Source of the DNA: Acidobacteriaceae bacterium
Lineage (GTDB): Bacteria; Acidobacteriota; Terriglobia; Terriglobales; Acidobacteriaceae
NCBI GenBank assembly: GCA_003133425.1
Contig: PKXI01000389.1
Coordinates: 23,095-61,549 of the forward strand
DNA length: 38,455 nt
Direction: 5' to 3'
The stretch's first letter is position 1; each line of letters starts with the position of its first letter. The translations under genes and the position numbers were made by a program. Below are positions 7,939 through 14,590 of this stretch, piece after piece. The notes beneath the pieces were generated by a model. It ran no database searches. It was not told the origin of the DNA and saw nothing but the letters and a program-made list of their open reading frames with translations.

Positions 7939-8275
7939 TTATGCTCTCAATCCCTGCCGGGCCCTGAATCTGCCGTTGGCAGTACTCTAGCCTGCCGGCA
8001 CGTAGCTCCCGCAGCCGGTTCATCACGTTCAGGTTGGCTCGTGTCGCCTCCAGAACCCTGGCAAACGTCGCCATATCCCCTGCCGCCTCGCGAGCTTGAC
8101 GGGCGAGGACCTTGCGATTCCCGGCGCTCACCGCAGTCAGGTCCCGGTTCAGCGCCTGGCAGGAAAGTGAAAGCTCCTCCAACCGGTCCGCATCGAGCCG
8201 GGCGAGTGCGCGCGACGCCTCAGCAATCATTTCTTTCAGTTCCGGATGCTTCCGAGGCATCCCAATTCCCTGCAT
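7925..8275 (-). CDS. flgN: FlgN-like chaperone candidate
   Basis: The product is 116 residues, almost entirely alpha-helical by composition: a first helical stretch (ELKEMIAEASRALARLDADRLEELSLSCQALNRDL) and a second (NRKVLARQAREAAGDMATFARVLEATRANLNVMNRLRE). FlgN proteins are short helical cytoplasmic chaperones that hold FlgK and FlgL before export, and their genes commonly lie directly before flgK. Position and helical pattern support the call; no sharp motif exists in this family. The ATG at 8275 has AAGGA 9 nt upstream, better than the second in-frame ATG at 8260. The gene overlaps flgK by 14 nt. It is separated from flgM by 183 nt that include a hairpin at 8343-8369. Confidence 0.65.
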   Translation of the reverse strand: MQGIGMPRKHPELKEMIAEASRALARLDADRLEELSLSCQALNRDLTAVSAGNRKVLARQAREAAGDMATFARVLEATRANLNVMNRLRELRAGRLEYCQRQIQGPAGIESINGDN

Positions 8276-8342
8276 CGCCCGCTATCCTTCCCTTGCTCCT
8301 GGGCCGCCGCCCATGAACTGTCCGGGGACCAACCTATCGCTG

Positions 8343-8369
8343 CGATACGGGAGGTTTAGCCTCGTATCG
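8343..8369. repeat. hairpin between flgM and the FlgN-like gene
   Basis: CGATACG (8343-8349) pairs with CGTATCG (8363-8369), extended by AGG/CCT after a two-base bulge, around TTTAG. No T-run follows on the minus strand, so it may be a weak terminator, a processing site or a protein-binding site. The right arm contains CTCGTATC, also found in the inverted repeat at 28281-28319. Confidence 0.4.
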
Positions 8370-8458
8370 TCTGCGTCAGAGACAAACTATTTCTGTCTTG
8401 ACTCAGTTCCACCCAACTGCCTCCGGTCGAAGCCAATGTCGCCAAACGCGGGCATTGG

Positions 8459-8752
8459 CTATTGTCCGCCGCCAAGCATCGCGTCCACCATTTTGGATGC
8501 CACCGCCGATGTCGGCACGTTGTAGGTTCCTGCCGCGATCGCCGCCTGCACGCCAGCCACCTTATCCGTCCGCACGCCATCCTCGCCCGCCGTCAGCAAT
8601 ACCTCGCTTGCAGCACTGCTCAGGGTTGCCCGGTCGCTGCTCAGCGCGCTCGCGCTGGTTGTTGCACTACTCCTTGCGGCGGTCGTTTGCTGAGGCGCCG
8701 GATTCACTCCCAAAAGAGATTTCAATCCGTCAAGACTGCTACGAATATCCAT
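8459..8752 (-). CDS. flgM: anti-sigma-28 factor FlgM
   Basis: FlgM binds the flagellar sigma factor FliA until the hook is finished, then is exported. The product is 97 residues, the usual size. The N-terminal half is unstructured (Ser/Thr/Ala-rich). The C-terminal half has the FlgM pattern: LSSDRATLSSAASEVLL, then DGVRTDKVAGVQAAIAAGTYNVPTSAVASKMVDAML, which matches VRxxKVxxxxxAIxxGxYxVxxxxVAxxM. The ATG at 8752 has AAGGAG 8 nt upstream. A strong sigma-28-type promoter lies just upstream (8774-8800), giving the expected feedback: FliA drives the gene for its own inhibitor. fliA is in the same cluster at 17345. Confidence 0.92.
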   Translation of the reverse strand: MDIRSSLDGLKSLLGVNPAPQQTTAARSSATTSASALSSDRATLSSAASEVLLTAGEDGVRTDKVAGVQAAIAAGTYNVPTSAVASKMVDAMLGGGQ

Positions 8753-8773
8753 ACGCGTTGCTCCTTATTTGGC

Positions 8774-8800
8774 CTATCGGCATCTTTGCTAATCACTCTA
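8774..8800 (-). promoter_or_regulatory. sigma-28 (FliA) promoter before flgM
   Basis: On the minus strand the site reads TAGA, 15 bases, GCCGATAG. The consensus is TAAA-N15-GCCGATAA, so 11 of 12 core positions or their equivalents fall in place (3/4 and 7/8) with exact spacing. The -35 lies just past the flgJ stop codon and the -10 is 22 nt before the flgM start. It should separate flgM-flgN-flgK-flgL from the upstream rod genes as a late class. Confidence 0.7.
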
Positions 8801-8801
8801 G

Positions 8802-9158
8802 TCATTTAAAGGTTCTTATCGCGGAATTCCCGTGCAGATTTCCGGTTACCTTCCCGCTTTCGGCCTTGTTACCAGAATGGGAGAGGTCGCGCAAAATGCT
8901 TTTGGCGATCCCAAAGCCTCCCTGCTGGCTCAGCGCCTGCCCGAGGGCTTGCGACGCGAATTCTCCCAAAGCCCCGTTCGAGCCGGCGTCCGAAGCCGTG
9001 TCTTCATCCTCGCCCGTCAGCCCATCTTTTCCGGTCATGGGTTTCAGCAGTTCCTTCATCATCTGCGCCTCGAACTCATGCGCCGCGCGCACCAGACGGG
9101 GCTGTGGCGCCTCGGCGCTTGCCGCACTGATTGCCACCGCCGCTGCGATTGCCTGCAT
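8802..9158 (-). CDS. flgJ: rod-binding protein (FlgJ N-terminal domain)
   Basis: The product is 118 residues and corresponds only to the rod-binding half of FlgJ. It has the hallmark helix AAHEFEAQMMKELLKPM (about 25-41), then an acidic linker, then GSNGALGEFASQALGQALSQQGGFGIAKSILRDL, matching the YxxMxxxxxAxxlxxxGGxGIAxxi segment. The C-terminal peptidoglycan hydrolase domain of enterobacterial FlgJ is absent, as in many other bacteria, so another enzyme must open the wall. The ATG at 9158 shares its first base with the flgI stop codon (TGATG). The rod cap role in the periplasm is inferred from the family. Confidence 0.87.
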   Translation of the reverse strand: MQAIAAAVAISAASAEAPQPRLVRAAHEFEAQMMKELLKPMTGKDGLTGEDEDTASDAGSNGALGEFASQALGQALSQQGGFGIAKSILRDLSHSGNKAESGKVTGNLHGNSAIRTFK

Positions 9159-10327
9159 CAGAGCACCTCCAGGTCGGCCTCGAGAGCGCCGACCTCCTTC
9201 ATCGCCTGCAAAATCGAGATCACGTCGCGCGCCCCCGCTCCTGTCCGTTGCAATTCCTGCACCAGATCCTCCACCGTCGCGCCTTCTTTCAGATCAATGC
9301 GGTTCACCGGCCGGTCCTGGGCCTGCACACTGGTCTGTTGCACGACCTGGGTTGTCCCCGCAGACATGGGGCCGGGCTGCGAGACCTCGGTCGTCGAGAT
9401 GACGTTGACCGAAAGGCCGCCATGCAGAATTGAGACTGGCTGAAGCCGCACTGTTCCGCCGATCACGACCGTTCCGGTGCGCTCATTCACCACCACGCGG
9501 GCCCTCGGGTAGACCTCCACTTCGACCGACTCCACCTTGTCGAGCAAGGCCGCGATGTCCTCATCCGGCTTGGCGGAAATGACCACCCGGCGACTATCGA
9601 CCGTCTGGGCGCGAGTTGAACCCAGTGTTTTATCGATGGCCAGCGCCATCCGCTCGGCAGTATGGAAGTCGGCATCGTTCAGCACGACCGTGACCTCGTG
9701 CATCTGCTTCAGGTCAAAGGGAACCGGCCGCTCCACCAGCCCGCCACCCGGAATCCGCGCGGTGGTGGGATGATTCATCTGCCGGCTATTGCCGCCCGAG
9801 GCAGCCATGTAGCCGCCCAGCACGAGTGCTCCCTGGGCCTCGGCAAATATCTGTCCGTCCGGACCATAAAGCGGCGTCATCAGAAGGATGCCTCCTTCAA
9901 GAGACCGCGCGTCGCCGGCCGATGAGACGGTAATGTCGATCTTGTAACCCGGCTGGCTGAAGGGCGGCAGCGTTGCCACCACAAAGACTCCGGCCATGTT
10001 TTTTACCTGCATGTTGCTGGCGCTGTTGGAGCCGGTCCGGGGAACCGTGATGCCCATCCGCTCCAGCACCGAAAGGAGGGTTTGCGCGGGGAACACGGTC
10101 TGCGAGCTGTCTCCGGTGCCGCGCAGCCCGACAACCAGACCGTAACCGATCAATTGGTTGTCACGAATCCCCTCAATCGTGGCGACGTCCTTGATTCGCG
10201 CTAGTTGCCCCGCGGTTTCAGCGTGGGATATGACACCAGGAAGGACCAGCGCCATGGTCAGTGCTATCCACCAGCAGAAGGAGCCGGCCATTCGATCCTG
10301 CAAGATACTTCGAGCGGTCATTTGCAT
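9158..10327 (-). CDS. flgI: flagellar P-ring protein
   Basis: FlgI forms the ring around the rod in the peptidoglycan layer. The 389-residue product matches the family's usual length. It starts with a signal peptide ending near residue 36 (VISHA/ETAGQ), followed by ARIKDVATIEGIRDNQLIGYGLVVGLRGTGD, the most conserved FlgI segment. Further signatures are NMAGVFVVATLPPF, PGYKIDITVSS, GDARSLEGGILLMTPLYGPDG, IVVNERTGTVVIGG (here VVVNERTGTVVIGG) and the closing DLVQELQRTGAGARDVISILQAMKEVGAL. The ATG at 10327 is preferred over the in-frame ATG at 10291: the shorter form has an AGGA 4 nt upstream but would lose the two arginines the signal peptide needs. It is followed by flgJ with a one-base overlap. 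Confidence 0.96.
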   Translation of the reverse strand: MQMTARSILQDRMAGSFCWWIALTMALVLPGVISHAETAGQLARIKDVATIEGIRDNQLIGYGLVVGLRGTGDSSQTVFPAQTLLSVLERMGITVPRTGSNSASNMQVKNMAGVFVVATLPPFSQPGYKIDITVSSAGDARSLEGGILLMTPLYGPDGQIFAEAQGALVLGGYMAASGGNSRQMNHPTTARIPGGGLVERPVPFDLKQMHEVTVVLNDADFHTAERMALAIDKTLGSTRAQTVDSRRVVISAKPDEDIAALLDKVESVEVEVYPRARVVVNERTGTVVIGGTVRLQPVSILHGGLSVNVISTTEVSQPGPMSAGTTQVVQQTSVQAQDRPVNRIDLKEGATVEDLVQELQRTGAGARDVISILQAMKEVGALEADLEVL

Positions 10328-10421
10328 CCGAGACCCCAGCTCATTTCGCTATTTACAGTTGCTTGCCTTTGGACTCTCAACGGCATCTCAGGTTCCGCGC
10401 TTTGGCTCGGGTTCGCTATTT

Positions 10422-11147
10422 CTAAAAGATCAGCAATCTCTCGAGCAGGCGCACCAATGGGTTCGGCCGGTAGGTTGAGTCGTTGACGATGCCTTTGCCG
10501 GTCACTTCGAGTTCCAAGTCGGTCATGGCCGTTGACTGCACTTCGTTCTGCGCGCTGACATCCTCCGGGCGAACCAGTCCGCGCAGCCTGATCAGCTGGG
10601 TTTGCTGAGAAAAGGTCAATTGCCGTGTGGCCTGCACGACAAGCATCCCGTTGGGCAACACGTCGACGACTTCGGCGCCAAAGGTGGTTGCGAGACTCGA
10701 ATTTGTGGTGCTCTGCCCCTGCGCCGTCAGCCCCGAGGATGCAGTCATGCCGATCAGGTTCTGCAGTGCGTTCCCAGCCTTCAGCTTCCCAATCAGTCCG
10801 GTGAGTCCCGAGTTGGCATTCGAGGCCCGCGAGTTCTTCACCTGGCCATCGGTTGATGCGGCCAGACTCTCGGTTACCACGATTGAGACAACGTCGTGCA
10901 GGCGAACCGCCTTGGCATCGGTGCCTAGCCTCACCAGCCGGCCCTCAGTGCTCCATATCGACCCCGGCGATCGCACTTCTGCAGCCTGCTGTGCGCGCAC
11001 CCGCTGGATATAGGCGGTGAGAGCCGTTTCCGGAGGAGTTGCTTTAATCGCTTCTTGCGGCTTGGGCGCTTTCGACGTCGCAGGCAGCGGCCCGGCAAGC
11101 ACGGCACATACGCAGGAGACGACCGCAATGTTGATTCCGCACTTCAT
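10422..11147 (-). CDS. flgH: flagellar L-ring protein
   Basis: FlgH forms the outer-membrane bushing of the motor. The product is 241 residues. It has the core pattern SIWSTEGRLVRLGTDAKAVRLHDVVSIVVTESLAAST (about 63-99) and FGAEVVDVLPNGMLVVQATRQLTFSQQTQLIRLRGLVRPEDV (about 157-198), with a C-terminus in which the usual GKGIVxxxxxPNxLxRLLxxLxxF is clear. Family members are normally lipoproteins. The N-terminus MKCGINIAVVSCVCAVLAGPLPATS carries three early cysteines but no lipobox at the normal depth, since Cys12 and Cys14 are unusually close to the start. The ATG at 11147 overlaps the flgA stop by four bases (ATGA). flgI follows after 94 nt. Confidence 0.94.
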   Translation of the reverse strand: MKCGINIAVVSCVCAVLAGPLPATSKAPKPQEAIKATPPETALTAYIQRVRAQQAAEVRSPGSIWSTEGRLVRLGTDAKAVRLHDVVSIVVTESLAASTDGQVKNSRASNANSGLTGLIGKLKAGNALQNLIGMTASSGLTAQGQSTTNSSLATTFGAEVVDVLPNGMLVVQATRQLTFSQQTQLIRLRGLVRPEDVSAQNEVQSTAMTDLELEVTGKGIVNDSTYRPNPLVRLLERLLIF

Positions 11148-11689
11148 GGCCGAGCCGCCGTCTCCGGCGCGAAGGCCACGCGTCCCGGCCCGAGGGCCAC
11201 TGTCCGCACCACGCTGCCGCCAATGGTCAGGCGCACATTGAGCGACGATCCGCTCACCGCGGGACCCAGCGCCACCGCTTCCAGGCGCACCTCAACCCGA
11301 GCGGTATTCTCTTCGACGACAACTCGATCCCCGCTGTGAATCACTGGCATGGGCTGTGTCCGGATCGCCAGAGGGTGCCCCGCAGTGGTTGCACCATCCG
11401 GCCCCGGCTTTACGGCGTCTGCCGGGACAGTGCTGCTCAAAATCATCCGCCCAGGTCCGCCCGGGCTGTTGGGGTCGTCGATCAGCAGCCAATGATTGCC
11501 GCTGTGGGGATCGTCGATCTCGCGTACAACCCTGCCGGAACCTGGTTGCCCGGCCTGTCCGGACACCGGCGATGATAGAAGAGTTCGAGGCGCGGTCTGC
11601 GCTCCTCCCGCCACCTGGACGAGGACCGCCAACGCCCAGGCAGTCGCCAGAACCGCAAGCCAAAGTCTCCATCCAACCCTGATCCTCAT
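11144..11689 (-). CDS. flgA: P-ring assembly chaperone FlgA
   Basis: FlgA is a periplasmic chaperone for FlgI. The start is set at the ATG at 11689, because GGAGG lies 4 nt before it, while the longer frame's ATG at 11713 has no ribosome binding site. The resulting 181-residue protein opens with a signal peptide (MRIRVGWRLWLAVLATAWALAVLVQVAGGAQ). The N-terminal half does not look like FlgA. The C-terminal domain (about 108-175) has the SAF-type pattern MPVIHSGDRVVVEENTARV, then VRLEAVALGPAVSGSSLNVRL and the ending GSVVRTVALGPGRVAFA. This equals the conserved V..G..V.v...g..V...g.al..g..G..i.V.n..sg..v.a.v...g.v pattern. It overlaps flgH by four bases. flgG lies 54 nt upstream. Confidence 0.8.
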   Translation of the reverse strand: MRIRVGWRLWLAVLATAWALAVLVQVAGGAQTAPRTLLSSPVSGQAGQPGSGRVVREIDDPHSGNHWLLIDDPNSPGGPGRMILSSTVPADAVKPGPDGATTAGHPLAIRTQPMPVIHSGDRVVVEENTARVEVRLEAVALGPAVSGSSLNVRLTIGGSVVRTVALGPGRVAFAPETAARP

Positions 11690-11743
11690 CCCGCCTCCAG
11701 GTCCGATCCGCATCCGGCTAATTGTTCATTTAAAAGTTCAACA

Positions 11744-12532
11744 TTACCGTGTCATATTATTGACTTGAGAATACATATCGTCCGCCGCCTTGATCACCTT
11801 GGAGTTCGATTCGTAGGCCCTCTGCGCAAGGACCATCTGCACAAACTCGGTCACCACGTCCACATTCGAGTTCTCGAGATAGCCCTGCTGCAGCGTTCCC
11901 ATGCCCTCTGTCCCCCCGGGGTTGCCCAGGACCGCGTCGCCCGAGGTGAGAGTAGCCTGAAGCAGGTTCCCGCCCATGCTCGCCAGGCCGCCTGGATTGG
12001 GAAATGTGGCCAGTTGCAGCTGACCGAGTTGGGAGGGGTTCTGCTGCCCGGCGAGGGTCGCGTTTACCACTCCATACTGAGTGATCGTGACAGCCGTAGC
12101 ATTTGAGGGGATGGTGATGGTCGGAATGATTGGATCGCCGTCGGTGGTTACGATGGTTCCCTGATTATTGAGATGAAACTGGCCGGCGCGGGTGTAGGCG
12201 ATGGTGCCATCCGGCCGCTGCACCTGGAAAAAGCCGGTACCCTCGATGGCCACGTCCAGCGGGTTATCTGTCTCGTTGAGCGCGCCCTGAGTTGTAATGA
12301 CCTCGGTGGCCGCCGATTTCGTGCCCAGACCAATCTGCAGGCCGGCTGAAACGGTGTTCTGACTTTGAGCTGCTCCCGGCGTTACCAGGTTCTGGTAAAC
12401 CATGTCCTGAAACTGCAGGCGCAACTGGCGAAAACCGGTGGTCGAAGAGTTGGCCAGGTTGTTGGCGATGGTGTCCAGGTTCATCTGCTGCGCGCTCATG
12501 CCGCTGGCTGCTGTGTACAAGGCTCGAATCAT
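11744..12532 (-). CDS. flgG: distal rod protein FlgG
   Basis: The 262-residue product matches the family's usual length of about 260. The N-terminus MIRALYTAASGMSAQQMNLDTIANNLANSSTTGFR is the rod signature. The internal segments NPLDVAIEGTGFFQVQRPDGTIAYTRAGQFHLNNQGTIVTTDGDPI and the C-terminus LENSNVDVVTEFVQMVLAQRAYESNSKVIKAADDM are diagnostic of FlgG. The ATG at 12532 has GAGGA about 6 nt upstream. It follows flgF after 18 nt. It is exported by the flagellar type III apparatus and forms the distal rod that passes through the P- and L-rings, whose genes follow. Confidence 0.97.
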   Translation of the reverse strand: MIRALYTAASGMSAQQMNLDTIANNLANSSTTGFRQLRLQFQDMVYQNLVTPGAAQSQNTVSAGLQIGLGTKSAATEVITTQGALNETDNPLDVAIEGTGFFQVQRPDGTIAYTRAGQFHLNNQGTIVTTDGDPIIPTITIPSNATAVTITQYGVVNATLAGQQNPSQLGQLQLATFPNPGGLASMGGNLLQATLTSGDAVLGNPGGTEGMGTLQQGYLENSNVDVVTEFVQMVLAQRAYESNSKVIKAADDMYSQVNNMTR

Positions 12533-12550
12533 CGTTTTCCTCGTCTTGGA

Positions 12551-13288
12551 CTAGACCCTTGGGAGATCTTCAGTCGCGATCTTGTTGAATTCGGTATGGA
12601 AGACGGTCAGCGCCTTCTGCATCATCTCCGCCTGCCGCTGCATGACGATCAGATCGAGCGAACCCTGAATTACGTCCTGGTTCGCGTTCTCGATGGCGCC
12701 CTGGTGAACGGAGGCATTTTTTTGAAGAACCGGAACGGCACCGGCCGGCGCGACATAGCGGTTGGCGCCTTCGGGGGTCAGCTCCGTACCGGCGGGAAAG
12801 GTGAGGACCCCGACGGTGGCGACCGCTCCACCTGCCACCGAGAGCACCCCGTCTGCCCCCACGGACACCTCGCCGGGCGGAACGGCAATTGTCTTACCCG
12901 CAGAGGACAGCACGGGCTCCCCAGCCGAGGTGACCAGTTGCCCGTTCTGCGCGCGCTGGAAGCTGCCATCGCGGGTGTAGCGGAGACCGTTGGCTGTCTG
13001 AACCTGAAAGAATCCCTCGCCTTCGATGGCCAGATCGAGGGGATTGCCGGTGGTCTGCAAAGAACCTTGGGCCATGCTCAGCCGGTCGCCGCCCAGCAGG
13101 CCGTAGTTGTTCACCGTCCGGCCCAGTTGCGAGTTCGCCGCGTCCGAACCCAATAGCGTGGAGCGGAAATACTCCCGCTCAGCCCTGTACCCAGGAGTCT
13201 GAGCGTTGGCAAGATTGCCGGCTGCCGTATCCAAGGCCTGGGTCCGTGCCACCAGCCCAGTCATTGCCGCGTAATATCCGCTGTCCAT
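12551..13288 (-). CDS. flgF: proximal rod protein FlgF
   Basis: The product is 245 residues from the ATG at 13288. A longer frame opens at 13318, but that ATG lies inside the -12 element of the promoter at 13318-13333 and has no ribosome binding site. The ATG at 13288 has GGGAGAG about 7 nt upstream. The N-terminus MDSGYYAAMTGLVARTQALDTAAGNLANAQTPGYRAEREYF carries the rod signature with the FlgF-type opening. NPLDLAIEGEGFFQVQTANGLRYTRDGSFQ and the C-terminal QGAIENANQDVIQGSLDLIVMQRQAEMMQKALTVFHTEFNKIA follow the FlgF/FlgG family. It is the first gene of the rod/ring operon flgF-flgG-flgA-flgH-flgI-flgJ. Confidence 0.92.
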   Translation of the reverse strand: MDSGYYAAMTGLVARTQALDTAAGNLANAQTPGYRAEREYFRSTLLGSDAANSQLGRTVNNYGLLGGDRLSMAQGSLQTTGNPLDLAIEGEGFFQVQTANGLRYTRDGSFQRAQNGQLVTSAGEPVLSSAGKTIAVPPGEVSVGADGVLSVAGGAVATVGVLTFPAGTELTPEGANRYVAPAGAVPVLQKNASVHQGAIENANQDVIQGSLDLIVMQRQAEMMQKALTVFHTEFNKIATEDLPRV

Positions 13289-13317
13289 CGCATGCTCTCC
13301 CGACAATCGGGAGAACA

Positions 13318-13333
13318 TGCAGATGGCGTGCCG
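13318..13333 (-). promoter_or_regulatory. sigma-54 promoter before flgF
   Basis: On the minus strand the site reads CGGCACGCCATCTGCA. The consensus is TGGCACGNNNNTTGCA, so the GG and GC dinucleotides have exact spacing, and GGCACG and TGCA are intact, with two mismatches. The expected transcription start is about 13307, leaving a leader of about 20 nt that holds the GGGAGAG ribosome binding site of flgF. The flgF-cheX gap (13289-13517) has nothing else that I can name. Confidence 0.6.
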
Positions 13334-13517
13334 CAGGAGACGGGGAGGGATTAGAGCAAATTATGAATGTGTGGAGGGGAAAGAAATTCGAGAAAACGCG
13401 TGACTCTGGCGCATCTTCTCCTGATCTGCGGCCTGGCCTGGCAGCCGGCCAATTGCTCGGGCGGAATTCGTCAAAGATTCCGTTCCGATCCTGGTTCGCC
13501 GACGATGTAGCGAAGGA

Positions 13518-14003
13518 CTATTGCAGGCCATCGCAGACGATGGTCACGGCAAAGCTCGATTCCGCGAATCGGTAGATGTGATGCAATTGGAACTCGGGGG
13601 CCTGGACGTGGAGCCTGTAGTCGCAGCCGGTAATGACGGCTGGAACCGAGAGTCCGCAATTGGCCGCCAGCTCCGGAACTTTGCCTTTCCATGCTCCGGC
13701 CAGCATGTTGCATATCTCGCCGATCCCATCCTTCACGGTATCGTCGATCTCTTGAAACTCCATGCCGGTCATGTGCCCGGCGATCTTTAATGCAGCCTCG
13801 CGGCCGGAAGTAAAGACGCAGGCCCCGCTCAGTAACCCGCCAAATCCCACCACCGCAGTTACCGACTCCTGCTCCTGCTTGACTGGTGCAGAGTCGCGCC
13901 GGCAATTCACGCCCAGCATGAGTTGAAAGACCTCTTCCACGGTCGCATCCAGGTTCCGCGGATCAGAAACCTGCTGCAGAGATTCACGCAACGACACCGC
14001 CAT
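13518..14003 (-). CDS. cheX: CheX-like chemotaxis phosphatase / CheC-family protein
   Basis: CheX proteins dephosphorylate CheY-P. The product is 161 residues from the ATG at 14003, chosen for its GGAG 6 nt upstream; in-frame ATGs at 14015 and 14078 would add 4 or 25 residues. The CheC/CheX motif appears as DTVKDGIGEICNMLAGAWKGKV (about 96-117), with the catalytic Glu and Asn in the ExxN position (EICN). The flanking segments VVGFGGLLSGACVFTSGREAALKIAGHMTG and SVPAVITG also fit the fold, whose strands read GxGG.f.G...f......A..ia...tG. It follows cheY after 90 nt in the same orientation, which supports an enzyme-substrate relationship. Whether it acts on CheY or only binds it is inference. 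Confidence 0.78.
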   Translation of the reverse strand: MAVSLRESLQQVSDPRNLDATVEEVFQLMLGVNCRRDSAPVKQEQESVTAVVGFGGLLSGACVFTSGREAALKIAGHMTGMEFQEIDDTVKDGIGEICNMLAGAWKGKVPELAANCGLSVPAVITGCDYRLHVQAPEFQLHHIYRFAESSFAVTIVCDGLQ

Positions 14004-14093
14004 ACTTGGCTCCATTTCTATTCCGCCGCCTCTCCCCGCTGTCGCGATCGCGGCCTTGCGTACACCGTTCAACAGCATCGGCGCTCTTTCCGG

Positions 14094-14477
14094 TCAGGCC
14101 GCATGCACCAACGGCAGAACCCGTTCCTTGACCTGCTCAGCCGTAAAGGGCTTGCGGATGTATCCCTGCGCTCCGGCCAGAATGGCCTGCTTCACATGCT
14201 CCTCGCTCGACTCGGTGGTGATCATCACCACCGGTACGCCGGGGGCCAGGTTCTGCGCGCGAATCTGGCGCAGAAACTCCAGCCCGTCCATCGAGGGCAT
14301 ATTAATATCGGAGAGAATCAGGTCCACCTGCTTGACCTTTAAAATTTCCAATCCCTCGGTGCCGCTGCCTGCCTCGTGCACCACCAGCGGGTCAAGACCC
14401 GCCTGGCGCAAAGAACGCTCGACAATCTTTCGCATTACCGAGGAATCGTCGACGATCAGGGTGCGAACTTCACTCAT
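14094..14477 (-). CDS. cheY: CheY-like single-domain response regulator
   Basis: The product is 127 residues with no output domain. The acidic pocket is D10 and D11 (LIVDDSSVMRK), the phosphoacceptor is D57 (ILSDINMPSMDG), and T87 (MITTES), Y106 and K109 (GYIRKPF) complete the switch. The numbering of D57, T87, Y106 and K109 is the same as in E. coli CheY, as far as I can count. Phosphorylated CheY binds FliM and changes motor rotation, and the fliM gene is in the same cluster. The ATG at 14477 follows GGAG in GGAGCCTGGGC. A sigma-28-type promoter candidate lies at 14539-14565. cheX follows. No CheA is encoded in this window. Confidence 0.95.
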   Translation of the reverse strand: MSEVRTLIVDDSSVMRKIVERSLRQAGLDPLVVHEAGSGTEGLEILKVKQVDLILSDINMPSMDGLEFLRQIRAQNLAPGVPVVMITTESSEEHVKQAILAGAQGYIRKPFTAEQVKERVLPLVHAA

Positions 14478-14538
14478 GCCCAGGCTCCTCCGCTCGAGCC
14501 CGCTATAAACAATCAGGTGAGCAGCAGGCTCAAGGGCC

Positions 14539-14565
14539 TTATCGGCATCTTCCGCAAATCCATGA
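14539..14565 (-). promoter_or_regulatory. sigma-28 (FliA) promoter candidate before cheY
   Basis: On the minus strand GCCGATAA (14539-14546) is a perfect match to the FliA -10. Fifteen bases upstream the -35 reads TCAT (consensus TAAA, 2/4). It lies 62 nt before the cheY start, in the 113-nt gap after the GspE-N-type gene. Late-class control of chemotaxis genes is usual, which favours the site despite the weak -35. Confidence 0.5.
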
Positions 14566-14590
14566 AGAGCGCCCTACCGCTTCCGTCCCC

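Noticed and set aside
8334..8358. Possible sigma-28 promoter before the FlgN-like gene (TAAA ... AGCGATAG)
   Set aside because: The spacing is 13 instead of 15, and only 5 of 8 bases of the -10 match.
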